NCBI GenBank assembly: GCA_023548195.1
Contig: JAJHZJ010000014.1
Coordinates: 13,244,718 to 13,308,717 of the forward strand
Length of the DNA: 64,000 nt
Origin: Bettongia penicillata ogilbyi
Taxonomy: Eukaryota > Chordata > Mammalia > Diprotodontia > Potoroidae
Direction: 5' to 3'
Of the stretch, positions 1 to 12,422 are shown in pieces; the stretch's first letter is position 1; every line of letters starts with the position of its first letter. The notes under the pieces were generated by a model. It was not told the DNA's origin and did no database searches. It was given only the letters and a program-made list of their open reading frames with translations. Position numbers and translations under genes: made by a program.

Positions 1-1800
1 TGAAGTGTGCAAAGGAAATATTCTGATCTATGAAGATAGAATATCTTCATGAGATATTATCATCCTCACTTCTTGAAAGAGAAAATGAAGCACATCGAAG
101 TGACCCAAGTCATACAATGAATGAGTCAGGCCAGGGCTAGGACTTGGGCCTCTAAACTCTAGACCATTCCTTGATCCCTTAGTTTGTTGTTGCAAAAAGT
201 AGGATCAGAAAGAAACTGTCAAAGATTTTCTGCCACACTGTTTCCAAAAAGGAGCAAAGGTGGGGAGATGAGTTGGTGATTATAAAAAAAACAAAAAACA
301 AAACCACTAATAGAAACTTTTTCTCATGTATAGGACGCCATGGAGAGAAAATGTGCATTACATCACAGGTGTAGAAATGAGAAGCACCTAAGAAAGCCTC
401 CAACATAGCAGTGTTTGAGAGATGGATTCAGAAATGATCCCATTTATAGTTAAGTTAGTGAACTGACAAGATGGCTGAAAAAAAATGTTTTTTTAAATCC
501 AGGCATTATAGAATAAACCCATATCTCTGACTGCACGAGTGACAAGACATTTCTGTGAACTTAAACCCCTTGTCAAGAAGGAGATTAAGGGCTGCAGACA
601 AAGATTAAGATTAAGCTTGCAGATTAAGCTGCAAAGTGCAAATCTACCACCATTTCTTGAAGCAGAGTGATTTAGAGTAACCTATATAGTCTGAAGAAAG
701 CTAGAATAGAATGAGAAAGATATATAAATATTTCAGTCACTTCTGGATCAAAGAGCTGTGCATATGGAGCTTAGCAAAGCCTTGTCTGATGCTACCTATT
801 AGTGCTTTGTTCAAAAGCAGGGTTTAAGGTTTGTTTTTTTCTAGGAAAGGCTATGACGAAGATCCTTATAGTAAATTGTAGACCACTTTAATAATGAATT
901 TATACAGCTTAAATTGGCAGCAAGTGATAACACCACTAGGATTTGTAGTGAAACTAGGTCCAACATATCTACGCTCTGTATTTGGTTTATTGCGGGTTAA
1001 AGAATCAAGGGAGGAGATTTTTACTAAGAAGCTTATAAGGTTTTTCCCTAAGAGGCAAAACAAACCCAGTCCTGATTTTCCTTTCCTTTCACTACCAGAA
1101 AGGGTAAACAGGAAACAGAAATTTCCTAATCTCCTTTGTCAGGAGATTAGAGAAGTTAAAGGATTTACGGTGAATTTTGTTTTCCATTTAAAGCTGCTCA
1201 ATAGGTATAAAATTATGTGTGGAAGCAGATTCCTTTATCCTTATTTTTCCCAAATGTCAGTAGTGGAATAGCAGCACCAAAAAAATGAGACAATATGAAA
1301 AGGTGTCTGATAAAAGGAAAACGAAGAAATGGGTCAAAGGACACAGTTCGGGAGGAAAATGTATCCCTGGATATTAATCACCTGTTAATATAAACATTCA
1401 ATATTTATCTAAACACTTTAAGCCTCCTAAAATCCAACCAGCCTGTTCACCCACCTAAAGAATCTCAGTGTAAGATGATATACTGTCTTTCCAGGCATAA
1501 TAGCTTGACAGAAGCTACAGACTTTCATTTTTAAATGACAAAGAAGTCCTTAACTAAACAGGAGTCACACAAATTCATTTCTGTGTTGATTCCTGAGAAA
1601 GTGCTGTCAATTTAGGCAATGAATATTAATATGCTCTAGGAGAAATTAGAGTTCAGGTGTGTAGGAGAGGACATCACAACATCTTTTCATGTAAATAAAA
1701 AATATGGCCCACTATATATTTTCTCTGATCCCCATGTCCTCTCTCAAACCTCTATGAAACAGAAATTATGCACCAAAGATAAAATGACTTCAGCTGTTTC
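1..1800. other. Intergenic, nothing recognised
   Basis: AT-rich sequence downstream of PACS2. The longest open frame (894-1271, plus, 125 codons) has no recognisable domain, no good start context and no visible splice structure, so it is not called as a gene. A cluster of GATTAAG repeats lies at about 582-630. Confidence 0.5.
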
Positions 1801-1829
1801 TATGGTCTAGGAAACCAAGAATCCAAAAC

Positions 1830-3600
1830 AAGGGTAAAAAAACCCCCAAACCCAGGACACTAATCCTGATCTCACTTAGTACGCCTCTCCTCACCTTCCA
1901 TGCTACACAAACAGACTCAAGACACAAGCTTATATCAAAAGCCAATCCCTACATCCTAGTGCCCCCTCTCTTTTCTGGACCATAGACACCTTGGGTCCAG
2001 GATGAGCAAGTTTTTTTTAGCCTCAACTTGACCATAGCTCTTCAGGAGCAAGAGCCTGCCAGAAGCTGTAACCTGGAAGTACTAATGCTGCAAAGCTCTG
2101 AACTGTCAATAACTCTGAACTGTGGTGCTGGGGAAAGCAGGATTTGAACTGCTAGTCCTGGGAACACAGGGAGTGGGACAGTGTACCAGGACAGAACACT
2201 GTGTGTATATAGGGAGTTGGGTAGCACTCTACCAAATGTTTGAGGGAAAACTGAGCCTAAGGGAAAAGCACAGCATCTAGTTGCAGCCAGTTCTGACCAC
2301 CCAAAAGGCAGAGACTTAGGCTGGTGAACTATGAACTACCCAGTATGTGGGAAGACTCTACTGTTTTGAGATCCAGCCCCCATGGAAACCACAACCAGAT
2401 GGGAGATAGGGGAGAGAGCAAAAAATGAATAATAAGGAAAATAAAAGAGGGCAGTGGGGAAAGTGAAAGTTCTAAAATTCTAGTACGAAGAAACCCCAAA
2501 GACCTTGAACATAAACAGATAAAGCAACAGAAAAAACTAACAACAAAAGGAAATATGGCTTCTAGTTCTAGTAAATGAATTCAAGCATCTATGAATAAAC
2601 ACTATAAAATGAAGGGAAATGATCCAACAGTTGATAAGAGCACCCTGTGGAATTTGAGACTATATAACAATAAGGTGTCTGCTGTAGACTCTGCTCTTTT
2701 CTGAGACTACAGAGGTGACCTTCCCCTCACTGGAGCCCTTGATTTGACCCTAATGCATCATTCCTCTGATCCTCTTCCCCAACCTTCCCTGGACTTTCCC
2801 ATGTTGTAATGTAGTCTCATAAAACAAGCATTAACCTGTAGGGTGTCCACCTGTCTGCTCTTGAGTTGTTTAAAAGACAAATGAAACTGATGAGGGCAGA
2901 ATTATGTCCTGCATAACCAAAAATAATGAGCAGAATAGAAAACCTTGAAACTGCAAGGGCAAGTCTCATCAAAGAAATGAGAGAGAGAACAAAAGACTGG
3001 GAACGCAAATAAATACACAGAAGTGAAAGACAATCCAGGAAAAGAGAAGCAAAAATGTAAGAACATTAAAAGGAAATATGTTCACTATGCAAGCAAAACA
3101 TGGATCTTGAAGACAGGAAGCATGGAGACTACCTCCTAGAAGAACATGACAGGGCAAAAAGTCTTTAACACCATAATGAAGTAAATAATAGAAGTGTCCA
3201 GAACTTTTGAACATAAAAAAAATAAAATTTCAATTCAAAGAATTTAAGGATCGCCTCCAGAAAAACACATAAACAACACCTAACACAGCAAATTCTAAGA
3301 CAAATAGTGGTTATTAACTGTTCAATTCAGAAACAAGTTCTGCAAGCCATCTGGGAAAAAGAAAGGAGAAAGGAGACTATTTTGTATACACTACGAAAAG
3401 CAAAGAATGGAATAATGGGTTCCAACATGCACTTGAATTCAGGATGGTGTCAAGGGAGCAAATCTGCAATTCTGAATCATATAGAACAAAAGATGAACGT
3501 TCAATAATAACGAAGAGTTTGAAACATATTTAGGAAGAAGACCAGAACTACGCTTTTCAAATATCAAACATCCCCCAAAATAGAAATACAGGTGATGGGG
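1830..3600 (+). repeat. Degenerate LINE remnant (L1-like 5' region and ORF1-like frames)
   Basis: From about 2880 to 3580 the plus strand gives broken lysine-rich frames in all phases, with runs such as IENLETARASLIKEM and YTEVKDNPGKEKQK. These resemble ORF1 of a non-LTR element. The GC-richer stretch before them resembles a LINE 5' region. The frames contain many stops and shifts. Family assignment is uncertain; an ERV internal region is the alternative. Confidence 0.4.
2691..2854 (+). repeat. Inverted repeat, left arm
   Basis: This 164-base arm is the reverse complement, at roughly 85-90% identity by eye, of 4450-4615. Shared landmarks include GAGACTACAGAGGTGACCTT and TCCCATGTTGTAATGTAGTC. 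The arms are about 1.6 kb apart. Confidence 0.8.
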
Positions 3601-3699
3601 TTTGGACCCCAATTCTAAAATCACATTTCTCCCTAGCCTCAAAATACTATTCCAGGCATTTTCTCCCCAGCCCAAGGACAGCCTGCCCTAGATCTCTCT

Positions 3700-4310
3700 T
3701 CCTGATACAGTAGTGAGCTACATCTATAGAATCTATTAGTTTGAACCAGCTGTGTACTGGCTAAACTGGCTGCGTACTGGGTCATAAACATATTTACTTG
3801 AACTCATTAACCAATCATGTGTATCCTAGACTTAGACATGCATACATTCCCTTACGTTTATCTTGTCTAACAAGACATTGATGGGAGCAGCCTGAGTATT
3901 TCTCAGTCAGCCCAGACTGTTGGTTGACTTAGTGACTTTTCAGGCCTAAAACCACACCTCTCTATAGCCCCTTCTTGGGCTATTTCTCAGTGAACTATGG
4001 TAAAATATCTGTGCAGTAGATACTAAAAGTATACGTTCCTTTAAGAACCACTCCTTAACCACTCCCTAGTCTCTTCCTGAATCACCTAGCTAGCATATTT
4101 GGCACAAATTTTACTACAGAAAATCCTATATAAACTTTACCTATACCCCATTCAAATCACATGTTCCTAAGAACTCCTGCCTGCTGAAAAGTGTTAACAA
4201 TAAATCTTGACTTCAAGAATGCTTGAGTCTGTGAATTCTTTCCAGACTAGCTTGCCAGGAAAATCCTGTCTTGGGTTCATGTATCTTTCCTGACCCTGGT
4301 CACAGAAGAA
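3700..4310 (+). mobile_element. Probable solo LTR of an endogenous retrovirus
   Basis: The stretch has promoter-like CCTATATAAACTTTA (about 4125), a poly(A) signal AATAAA (about 4200) some 75 bases later, a G/T-rich region, and an end near CTGGTCACA. This U3-R-U5-like order is typical of gammaretroviral LTRs. Ends are approximate, no target duplication was identified, and no intact gag, pol or env frame is adjacent. Confidence 0.5.
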
Positions 4311-4449
4311 GTGAATAAATGTATACATCACCAACAAAGAAATGACAACAGGAAAACCAGTGACTTCTAATTACACACAGGAATTATGGGTGAAGGCAAA
4401 AATCTGGGTGAAAGAGGTGGACAGAGATTAAGGACATAAGCTGGAGACA

Positions 4450-4615
4450 CACAGGTGGACACCCTACATGTTAATGCTTGTTTTATGTGACTACATTACA
4501 ACATGGGAGGGTACAGGGAAGGCTGGGGGAGAGGATTGGAGAAATGATGCACTGCGGTCAAATCAAAGGCTAGCAATGAGGGCAAGGTCACCTCTGTAGT
4601 CTCAAAAAAGAGCAG
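4450..4615 (-). repeat. Inverted repeat, right arm
   Basis: This is the reverse-complement partner of 2691-2854. Sequences inside and outside the arms do not continue the match, so the duplicated unit is bounded to about 165 bases. It could be two opposite insertions of the same repeat family. Confidence 0.8.
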
Positions 4616-5298
4616 GGTAGTGGGTGAAGAAGAGGAGAAAATGAATGCTCCTGTGGACGATGGGAGATAAAGAATCCACCCTGGGTGAAACCTAAGGATT
4701 TTGTTGCCTGAAAAGTCTATTCATCTTGGGGAAAGAGGGGTGGAACTGGAATCTTTGGGGGTAATTGGCACTTGAAGGAGTAGGAAAGCATGGATCCAGG
4801 GAGATTTCCAGGCAGATGTAGGGGGGGAAATGGTCAACAAGAGAAGGTACAGATCAGTGGGAGAAAGGTGCCTTTCCATGGGGCAGTGTACTTTGACACC
4901 TGCATAACTGAAACTGCTCTGAAAGACAATGGAAAAGAGGAATCCATGGGATTAGCCCTACAAGGCAGTGGCAAAAAGCACTTAGAGGGAAGAGTACAGA
5001 ATGGATACCTTGGAAGCTTTGATTGTTATGAAGAATTCAGAGAAAAGAGAGTTCAGATGATTATTGGGGTCATAAATCAGAGAACAAGAGAGTGAAAGAT
5101 ATTCTTTTTTGAAATTGTGCAAAAAAAATGAAGTTAAAAGGATCAATCTGAGTAAAAAATTGGAGGGAGAAAAATATAACCAGATAAAAGCAGAAGAAAG
5201 GATCTATAAATAAAGCCCTAAAGGGTTTAGAGAATGAGAAGAGAGGATCAGGGTGAGGGGCCAGTGGGAATATGTTTAAACTAAATGAACATAATATA

Positions 5299-5596
5299 GT
5301 TATCCCTTCCACATTGTGACTTTGTCTATCATAGTTTCAGTATGTCATGGGTTGGCATAAGAAATTAAGTGAGAATTTTTTAGGGAATTTTGTGGAAGCT
5401 GCAGACATGTAAAGGTCAGCAGATAACATACAGCATATGACCCAATTTTACAATATGGTACTGTGAACACCCCATAAAAGAAAAAGAAAAAATTCAGACT
5501 TCTCTGGTACAAAGTGAGGGCCAAGAAAATTTTATGCAGATTTTCCAGGTTGCCAGGGTGCCATACCCCTAAACCCTACAATATGAAAGGGATAAC
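5299..5596. mobile_element. Mariner-type MITE with TA target duplication
   Basis: The element starts GTTATCCCTTCCACATTGT and ends with the near reverse complement (ACAATATGAAAGGGATAAC). It is flanked by TA at 5297-5298 and 5597-5598. At 298 bases with no coding frame, terminal inverted repeats and a TA duplication, it fits a non-autonomous Tc1/mariner element. It is inserted within LINE-derived sequence. Confidence 0.75.
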
Positions 5597-5599
5597 TAC

Positions 5600-6400
5600 A
5601 CTGTTTACTGCAAAAGAGGGGGGGAAATCATAACTTGAAAAAAGTTCAATTTTTAAGATAGATGGAGGGAAATATAAATCCTTATAATTTAAATGTGAAT
5701 GGAGTAAATAGTTAAATAAAATAAAGACTGACAGATTGGATAAGAAAACTTTAAAACCCTACAATCTATTGCTTACAAAAAACACATTTAAAAAACAAAG
5801 GCATACACAAAATAAAACTGAGGGGGATGGAAAAAAATTACTATGCTTCAAGTGAATCAAAAAAAGTAGGAGTTGCCATTATACTATCACACAAAACAAA
5901 AACAAATATTAAAAAAAAGGAGAAACAAGAAAATTATCTTATGCTGAAAGGAGTTACAGAAAAGCAGTAATGAACTTAGAAACTCCAAATGCCTTAGCAT
6001 CCAAAGAAACATTATCTGGGCTTCAAGAAGACATAGTGGTGACAGGAGACTTCAATATTATTCTGTCAGTTTTGGATAAATCAAACATACAGATAAAAGG
6101 GAAAATGTGAAACAACAAATTTCTGGAGAAACTAGGCTAAAAGATTTATGCTAATTTCTAAGTGGGACAGCAAAAAAAATACATGTATTTCTCTGCACCA
6201 CGCGGAACTTCCATAAAAAAAGACCATGTACTACAGCACTGAGATGCTGCAAACAAAGGTAAAAAGGCAGAAATAATCAACATATTCTTTACAGATCATA
6301 ATACAATACGAATAGAAATTGATTCAGGGACCACAAAAGAAAAGATACTTTAATGTCTCCAAATGGAGGCTTAACAATGAAATCTTAAATGAATGGACCG
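5600..6400 (+). repeat. Degenerate LINE ORF2 endonuclease-domain remnant
   Basis: Broken plus-strand frames give QKTHLKNKGIH, KKVGVAIILSHK and, near 6040, VTGDFNIILSVLDKS, then FFTDHNTIRIEID near 6290. The GDFN and SDHN-like motifs are those of L1-type apurinic endonucleases. Stops and frameshifts are frequent, so this is a dead copy. Confidence 0.6.
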
Positions 6401-7984
6401 CAGAGCAGTTCAGGTGGTAAAATGCATTTCCCTCAAGGCTAGTTGCCAAGTCTAGATGCCTCCTCAGAAGGCTTGAATTTGACTCATATTGCTCTGGCAT
6501 TAAGTTTTGAGGTCACACAAGTTTGGATAGAATTCTTTCCCAAGTATAATTTAATGGTTTTCCCTACTCATGTGTCCCAGCCAATCCCTGACCTTGTGTA
6601 TACATCTTGCTTTCTAATTCCAGGTATGATTTTTATAGGCCTGATTTTCAAGGCAGAATTTTTGCATGTGTAAAAGAGGCAAGACAGCATGCACAGGAGT
6701 CAAGGGGATAGCCTTGAAAATGCAGTGCCAAGAACAAAATTCTCTTGTTTGTTGAAAAAAATTTTCTTTTTCCCAACTAGTAGCCAAAGACACCAAGCCT
6801 ATGAAGAAACAAAATAGAATGAGTAAAATGACATTTTTTGCAAACCATGACAAAATCAAACACCAAGACAGAACTCTGGAGAGAATGCTCCTGTGATCCA
6901 GGACAGGAAATGAAACATTTTGCATTTACCTTGTAAATGGTAGAAAGGTCATAAGTGTAGCTCCTAAAAACCAACTTTAGAGTCAAATACTCTTGGTCTA
7001 AAGTTGGAGTCCAAATTTTTTTTAATAGAAGTGCTGTTTCTATAAAAATACTTGAGACCAAGGTCCCAAAATGCTAGGAATCCTTTATAAATAACTTAAA
7101 ATCAAAATTCTATTTCAAAACACTATCTCTGCTAGACTCTACTCAAGAAATTCCAGCAATTCTTTTGGGGAATTCTTTCCATTTGAATGAAATATAATCC
7201 AATCAATGCTCAACTGAAATGAGCAGCACTGAAGATGGGTTAAACACAGCAGTTTCACAGCAATTAAATTCATATACAGGATCCAAGAAGCACATCAGGT
7301 AATCAAGAACTTAACAGGGCTGGTCTGGTATAGGAGAGAGTGCCATCAGAAAACCACAGAAAACATAGAAGAATTTGAGAATCTCTCATGTCCTCAAGGC
7401 TTCTTTCCCAAGTGTAAAAATGGCTCCTGTTCTTCCTCCAGGAAATCCACAATCTTGGCTTCCCTTCTAGTTATGAAAATCTGTGAAAATTCTGTGAAGA
7501 AACATTTCACAATAGGAGTAACCCATTGCATTGTATCACAGGTAACACTGCTTTTCTGTCACTACTGTTGCTGGATTAACACGAAACACTGGTAAGATAC
7601 ACCAATGAGACCCAGTACATTTGCTGAAATGCTGAGGAAGAGAGAAAGAACTGAGCTTTTCAGTAAACAATTATTGTAAATACACACTGCCTCGCTAGAA
7701 ATGTTTTTCAGGTTCTTCATAAACCTACTGCCTTCAGGAAATTCCAGTATCCCACAGCAGTATGCAGAACTCTTTGGTAAACGGAAAGTTTTGTATCCTA
7801 AAAGTAAACAGTTTGTTTCTTACCCATGTTTCTTTCTTAACTGAAAGAGAAATAAAGGCCTGCTTTGGGGCCATTTTAAGTAATTATTTTAACAATTATT
7901 TAAAAAAACCAAATATACCAACTTCTATCCTTCTTTACGTGACCCTCCCCATATCTCCTGTACTCAACAGGGAGTGGAGGGGAG

Positions 7985-8045
7985 TAAACATTTAGTAAGC
8001 ACCTACTGTGTCACAAGCACTTTACAAATATTATCTCACTGCTAA
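7985..8045 (-). repeat. MIR fragment
   Basis: The sequence AAGCACCTACTGTGTCACAA and CACTTTACAAATATTATCTC match the antisense MIR 3' half. Confidence 0.6.
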
Positions 8046-8354
8046 ATACTAAAATTTCCAAAGCTTTCGTAGATGTCTCTGCTGGACTGCCTTTAGAATG
8101 GCCATTTAATCAAAGAAAGTTTGGGCTAAGACTCGTAGAATTATAGACATAGGTTTCTGATCTTCCCAAGAGATATTTCTAATCACAAAAGAATTAAATG
8201 TGAAATCAGTCTCACACATCTAGTCATTGTCCTTGGAACCACACAAAGATATTTCTTTTACCAATCAAGTATACACAACTGGCTTTTAAGTATATTTTAG
8301 GGTGCTTGTTGGGGAAGTAGGTGGTGGTAGGAAAAGGAATACTAAAGGAAACAC

Positions 8355-8412
8355 CACTTTAATGTTGGATTAGATGACCTTTAAGCTGCCTTTCAACTCT
8401 CTGATTCTATAT
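8355..8412 (+). repeat. L3/CR1 3'-end fragment
   Basis: TTGGATTAGATGACCTTTAA followed by CTTTCAACTCTCTGATTCTA matches the sense 3' terminus of L3/CR1 LINEs. Confidence 0.65.
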
Positions 8413-10256
8413 TATCCTCTCCTTTCAAGGCCACAAACCTTCCACTTAATGGGTTATGAATTTTTTGATAAAGCTGAGAATAATCTCTTTTGGAAGCCTG
8501 ATAGTCATGATCTATGGGGTCTATTTTTTGAACATGATGTTTCCTATTTAATTCTTTAAAAATAGATTTAGTGTATCTTCTGAAAATCTTGGAAACTCTG
8601 GCTTATAGCACTCCACAGGGCTGAGGTGACTATTATTTATTTCCCTGTCAGAGCAGAATCCTGTCCCAAGGACTATGGAAAAATTTAATTACTCCCATCT
8701 CTTAACTCACAGTAAGATACAAATCTCATAGTTAGCAAAGGCAAGCATTGTGACAATGAGACATAATTTTTACTTAATTCTATACAGGTAAACAGAATGA
8801 TTATAGTGGGACAAAGAGGCCGGGAAGTCTTTACTATAAAGGCAGAAGATGAGTGTAGGGAATTTCTTTTAGACTGACAAATAAAGTGAGTAAATTCTTG
8901 AAGGCCTTTCAGCAATTCTCAGTTCTAGCCTAAAGCACAAGTGGGTAGAAAAATCACCATTTATTCCTTCCAGGCTCAGTGAAAATAAGAATTCTCATAC
9001 AAGGATCCTGGATCTACACGCCTACCAGTGATGTGCTGCACTTTAAGAATTGTTCCTTAGGTTGGCCTGCTAACTAATTTGTTGATTGTAGGAGTTAGAG
9101 AGGTCTAAATGGGAAGAGCTGGAGTGCACCTTTTAGAAGGTTACATATTTATATTTAAAACTTGAATATGTTGATCTCTGTTAACATCTCCACAATCCAA
9201 AGGACTATGCAGAAGGCATACACTGCCTAATCTAGTAAGATGTTTATTATAGGCTTTAAAAGTACACAGTCCACAACATAAAAGAGACTTTGGAAGCTTA
9301 GAAAAAAATCTGTGTAAGCCTTTCCTTAAATAAATTTTCCCTGGAGATGTGAAAGTGTGGACAACTCAACAATTTGTATCTATGCTGTGGATGTACTAAC
9401 TTTGTATCTATGTTGTGGATATAAAATACAAGTTTCAGACACTGATTCTATGGCCTTATAAATTAAAATGGACTTATATGCCATCTGAAGGGTGTTCACC
9501 AAGAGAAGACAAAGGGTATTATGTAAAGGACTGTAGGCTTTGATGCTGCTGGTATATTTCTTTTGGTCAGCAAAACACAGATTTTACATAATCCCTTAAG
9601 AATCATGTTAAGTGCAGATGACGCATTCATATATGAAGAGTCATAAATACACAGCGTTTACTTCTGAAGACACAAAGAATATTCTCCAGGAAAAATAACA
9701 CTAGGTGCTAATGATAGAAAGGCAAAGCTCCCCCAGAGGAAATTAGTGCTATAGATTTCCTACTTTTCTAGGAGAGCATGGATACAGCACTGGCTAAGAT
9801 AAACTTTATCCATATTATCCTATATCTAGGCCAGTAGCCTGAGACCAAATGAATTAGGGTGCTGAGAGTGAGAAAAGGAGAGAAAACAATTTAGCAAAAT
9901 ACTTATCAAGAGGTGACCCATTTTGGGTTGCTTAACTAACAAAAGCCACAAGGTAATAATAGTGCTTTTCAACCAAACATAGGGAGGTGAGGTCCTGTGA
10001 GGTGTAAAGAAAGCAGTATTCAAAGTTGCTTGCAGGGTTTGAATGTTAAAGTGGCTGGTTGTACTCCAACAATGCGGATGCAGAAGTATGACCTAAAGAT
10101 CACAGTTGGCTCAGGTACTGGTCATCAAAGTAATGCTGAGACTTAAGAACAGAAACATCCTTTTTTTTTTGGTAACTAAATCATAATATACATATTTAAA
10201 AGCATTTTTAAAAAATCTGCTACTAAAAATATAAGTTTCTTTATGAGGTTGGAGGT

Positions 10257-10262
10257 TTTATT
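10257..10262 (-). terminator. Candidate poly(A) signal AATAAA for PACS2
   Basis: The plus-strand TTTATT is AATAAA on the PACS2 strand, about 870 bases after the stop codon. The following minus-strand bases are A/C-rich and then U-rich, compatible with a cleavage region but not diagnostic. Confidence 0.4.
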
Positions 10263-11133
10263 GAAAAGAATGAGGTGGTGGAAACTCTAAAGGATAGCAG
10301 CAAGCCTGCTGACCACTAAGTACTGGCAGTAGCTTCCTGGCAGCAGGAGGAACATGGGTGGTTTGAATTTGGAGTGGCATTGTCCTCGAGTCTCTTGCCC
10401 TTGGAATTTTCTCTAGGTAGGAGCATTAAATAAGGTTCCATCTTGACTGAGAGTCACCCTGGGCAATTCTCACTCAACTTCTTATCCGAGGAGCCTCCTT
10501 TTCTTCTACCCGCTTTGAGATGTAGTGAGCTGAGTGGTCCCCAGTTTGTGCAGGTCAGATGTAATCTATGACTTGATGCAAGTGACTTACCCTTTTATAC
10601 CATTGCTACTTGAGAAATATTCAGATCTTGTTTTCTCAGTGGAAAGGATGGTGAAGAGCAAGAAAATATTTCCTGTTTCTGAAGTTCTAGGTGGAAAAGG
10701 AACGATGTGGAAACCTCAAGTTGCAGCATCTTTTTTTTTCAGTGTTTTCCCTTTCCCACCAAACAAAAAAAAATCCTAAATGAGATGCTCAAATCAATCT
10801 TGCCCTTACTCTCTCCCCCCAAAATCTTCCCTCAAACATGTTTAATGTTAATAAGCAGTGCAGTTACTCCGCTCTCCAGCTTGGGAACTGTTCCAATTAA
10901 TTTTTAGGTTACAAATACATTCATACTTAAGACTGTTTTTTTCTTTATATTTTTAACGATAATAAACTGTAATATTAATAGAAAAGTAATTCATAAAACA
11001 TTCCAGCAAAGCAGTCAATCATCTGCAGGTTAGAAAGCAGAAGGATTTTCAGTCAGCAAACAGGCAGCACTTGACAGTTCCAGTGAGAATGGTGATCCCT
11101 CACTTCCTTGCTTGTTCACCTTCTTTCAGGAAT
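10257..11133 (-). other. PACS2: Probable PACS2 3' UTR
   Basis: About 870 bases follow the stop codon without a recognised repeat and end at an AATAAA hexamer (minus strand) at 10262-10257. This is the first clear hexamer found downstream of the stop. Cleavage would fall roughly 10-30 bases below it. The span includes a somewhat GC-richer stretch around 10280-10520. Other AATAAA hexamers on the same strand near 9243, 8959 and 8636 could define longer forms. The boundary is inference; there is no transcript evidence. Confidence 0.45.
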
Positions 11134-11252
11134 CTAGAAGTTGAATTTGGAGTGCCCAAAGATACAGATAGGGAAATGCTTGACATGGGAAGACCACTGT
11201 GCCGCCAACTGAAAGAACTTGACATCATTCCATTCCACTCCATCAATGAGAA
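11134..11252 (-). CDS. PACS2: PACS2 terminal coding exon (119 nt with stop)
   Basis: The minus-strand acceptor CTACCTAG precedes 11252. TT completes the valine codon, then 38 codons and TAG (11136-11134) follow. The frame reads [19 protein letters not shown] and [19 protein letters not shown]. The KFFQLAAQW and [12 protein letters not shown] segments are the C-terminal signature of PACS2. The last residues, FNF, differ from the remembered mammalian ATF, so the very tail has drifted. The exon ends the protein and leads into the 3' UTR. Confidence 0.94.
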
Positions 11253-12308
11253 CTAGGTAGAGAAGGAAACAAGAGCTCAGATTTTCAAAAGCATAAGTCA
11301 AACCAAATTTCCTGCTCTGGTAAAATTCTGATGTAACTGGCCCATACCATTCTAACTGTAAAACAGTAAGATTTTTTTTTGGTGTTCCATCTCATTTTCA
11401 TAATCTGCTATTTAAGGTTAGACATGAATGAAGAGGGACTCTGAAGGGTATAATACAAGATTAAAAAAACCCAAACAACATAAGATAAAAAATTAACATT
11501 TTGTTAATTTTCCAGCTCAACTGTCCACCCAGCATCATATCAAGTACTGTTATTAATTATTCTGGGGATCATGTACTTATGTAGCATTTAATACAATCCT
11601 CAAGTTAACTGATTTGCTAGGGATTTTCAGAATGATGTTCTTTCCATGTATAACAGTTTATTTTTTGTTAAATTATCATCACATTTTTCCCCCCACAGAA
11701 GGAATGAAAATGTAATGTAATGGTAGGTTTGATTTTTATCTATTAGGTGATATAGCAAGAGAACAGATAGGGAATATACTATATACAGCCTTAAAGAAGT
11801 ATTATCACCTGGAATATGGTTAAAAGATCACCTTAGTCTTAGTCGAACTACTGGCTCCACTGACTCCCTTCGATGTATTTTTTGTGGCATGGAGGGCACC
11901 CTATGCTCTTAGAGATAATGCCAGAAAAATGCAAGTTTTGGCAGGTCCTATCAAGTTGGAATGGTTTTGAATTGAGATTTTTTTTTTTGTCTGCCACTCA
12001 AGGACCAACTGAAATTCAGAGAAGTTCACCATCAGCAGGATGGCCATTGGGTAAGGATTTCTTGATGATGATCCTCTATAATAAGTCAGAGGGGAGGATT
12101 GTGATTTAAGTTTGAAGAATCTTCAAGTGCCAATTCAAAGGAAATCATGGGTTTTTTTTTTTCAAAATACTGAAGTATTGAGGAAGATGATAAGGATGGT
12201 AAGAATGCTTACAATTACAAAGGGTGTTAGGAACTTATTACTCCCTTGGAAACACAGATCTTTCTGGAAGTTTGTTAAGTTTTTATTAGGAAATACTTCA
12301 GCACTTAC

Positions 12309-12422
12309 CCCGTAGCATGTTCTGCTGATGTTTTGCAGTGCAAATCAACCTATTAATTCCTTCAATACATTGACTCTTAGACTCAATTTCCTTGTCTTTT
12401 GTTTTCTTAGGCAAAAACATCA
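12309..12422 (-). CDS. PACS2: PACS2 coding exon (114 nt)
   Basis: The minus-strand acceptor TTTTTCCTAG lies above 12422 and the donor GTAAGTGC begins at 12308. TG completes the valine codon from the 227-nt exon. Then 37 codons read [37 protein letters not shown], and a final G starts the valine codon completed in the last exon. SQCIEGI and QQNMLR are conserved PACS2 residues. MFLPKK replaces the VPTIFLSKK of remembered PACS1, supporting the PACS2 assignment. Conservative changes (EI for DV, N for S, KH for RQ) suggest an orthologue evolving under constraint. Confidence 0.94.

Larger units (their letters stand above)
6420..10250. other. Intergenic or extended 3' UTR region, mostly unique sequence
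   Basis: Only small repeat fragments are recognised here: a MIR-like piece (about 7985-8045) and an L3/CR1 3' end (about 8355-8412). The short open frames in it show no domain. If PACS2 uses later poly(A) sites, part of this belongs to its 3' UTR. Confidence 0.4.

Noticed and set aside
894..1271. 125-codon plus-strand open frame
   Set aside because: No recognisable domain, no splice or promoter context, and an overlapping open frame on the other strand; best explained as chance.
11071..11256. 61-codon plus-strand open frame
   Set aside because: It is antisense to the PACS2 terminal exon, whose minus-strand frame matches the family end to end.
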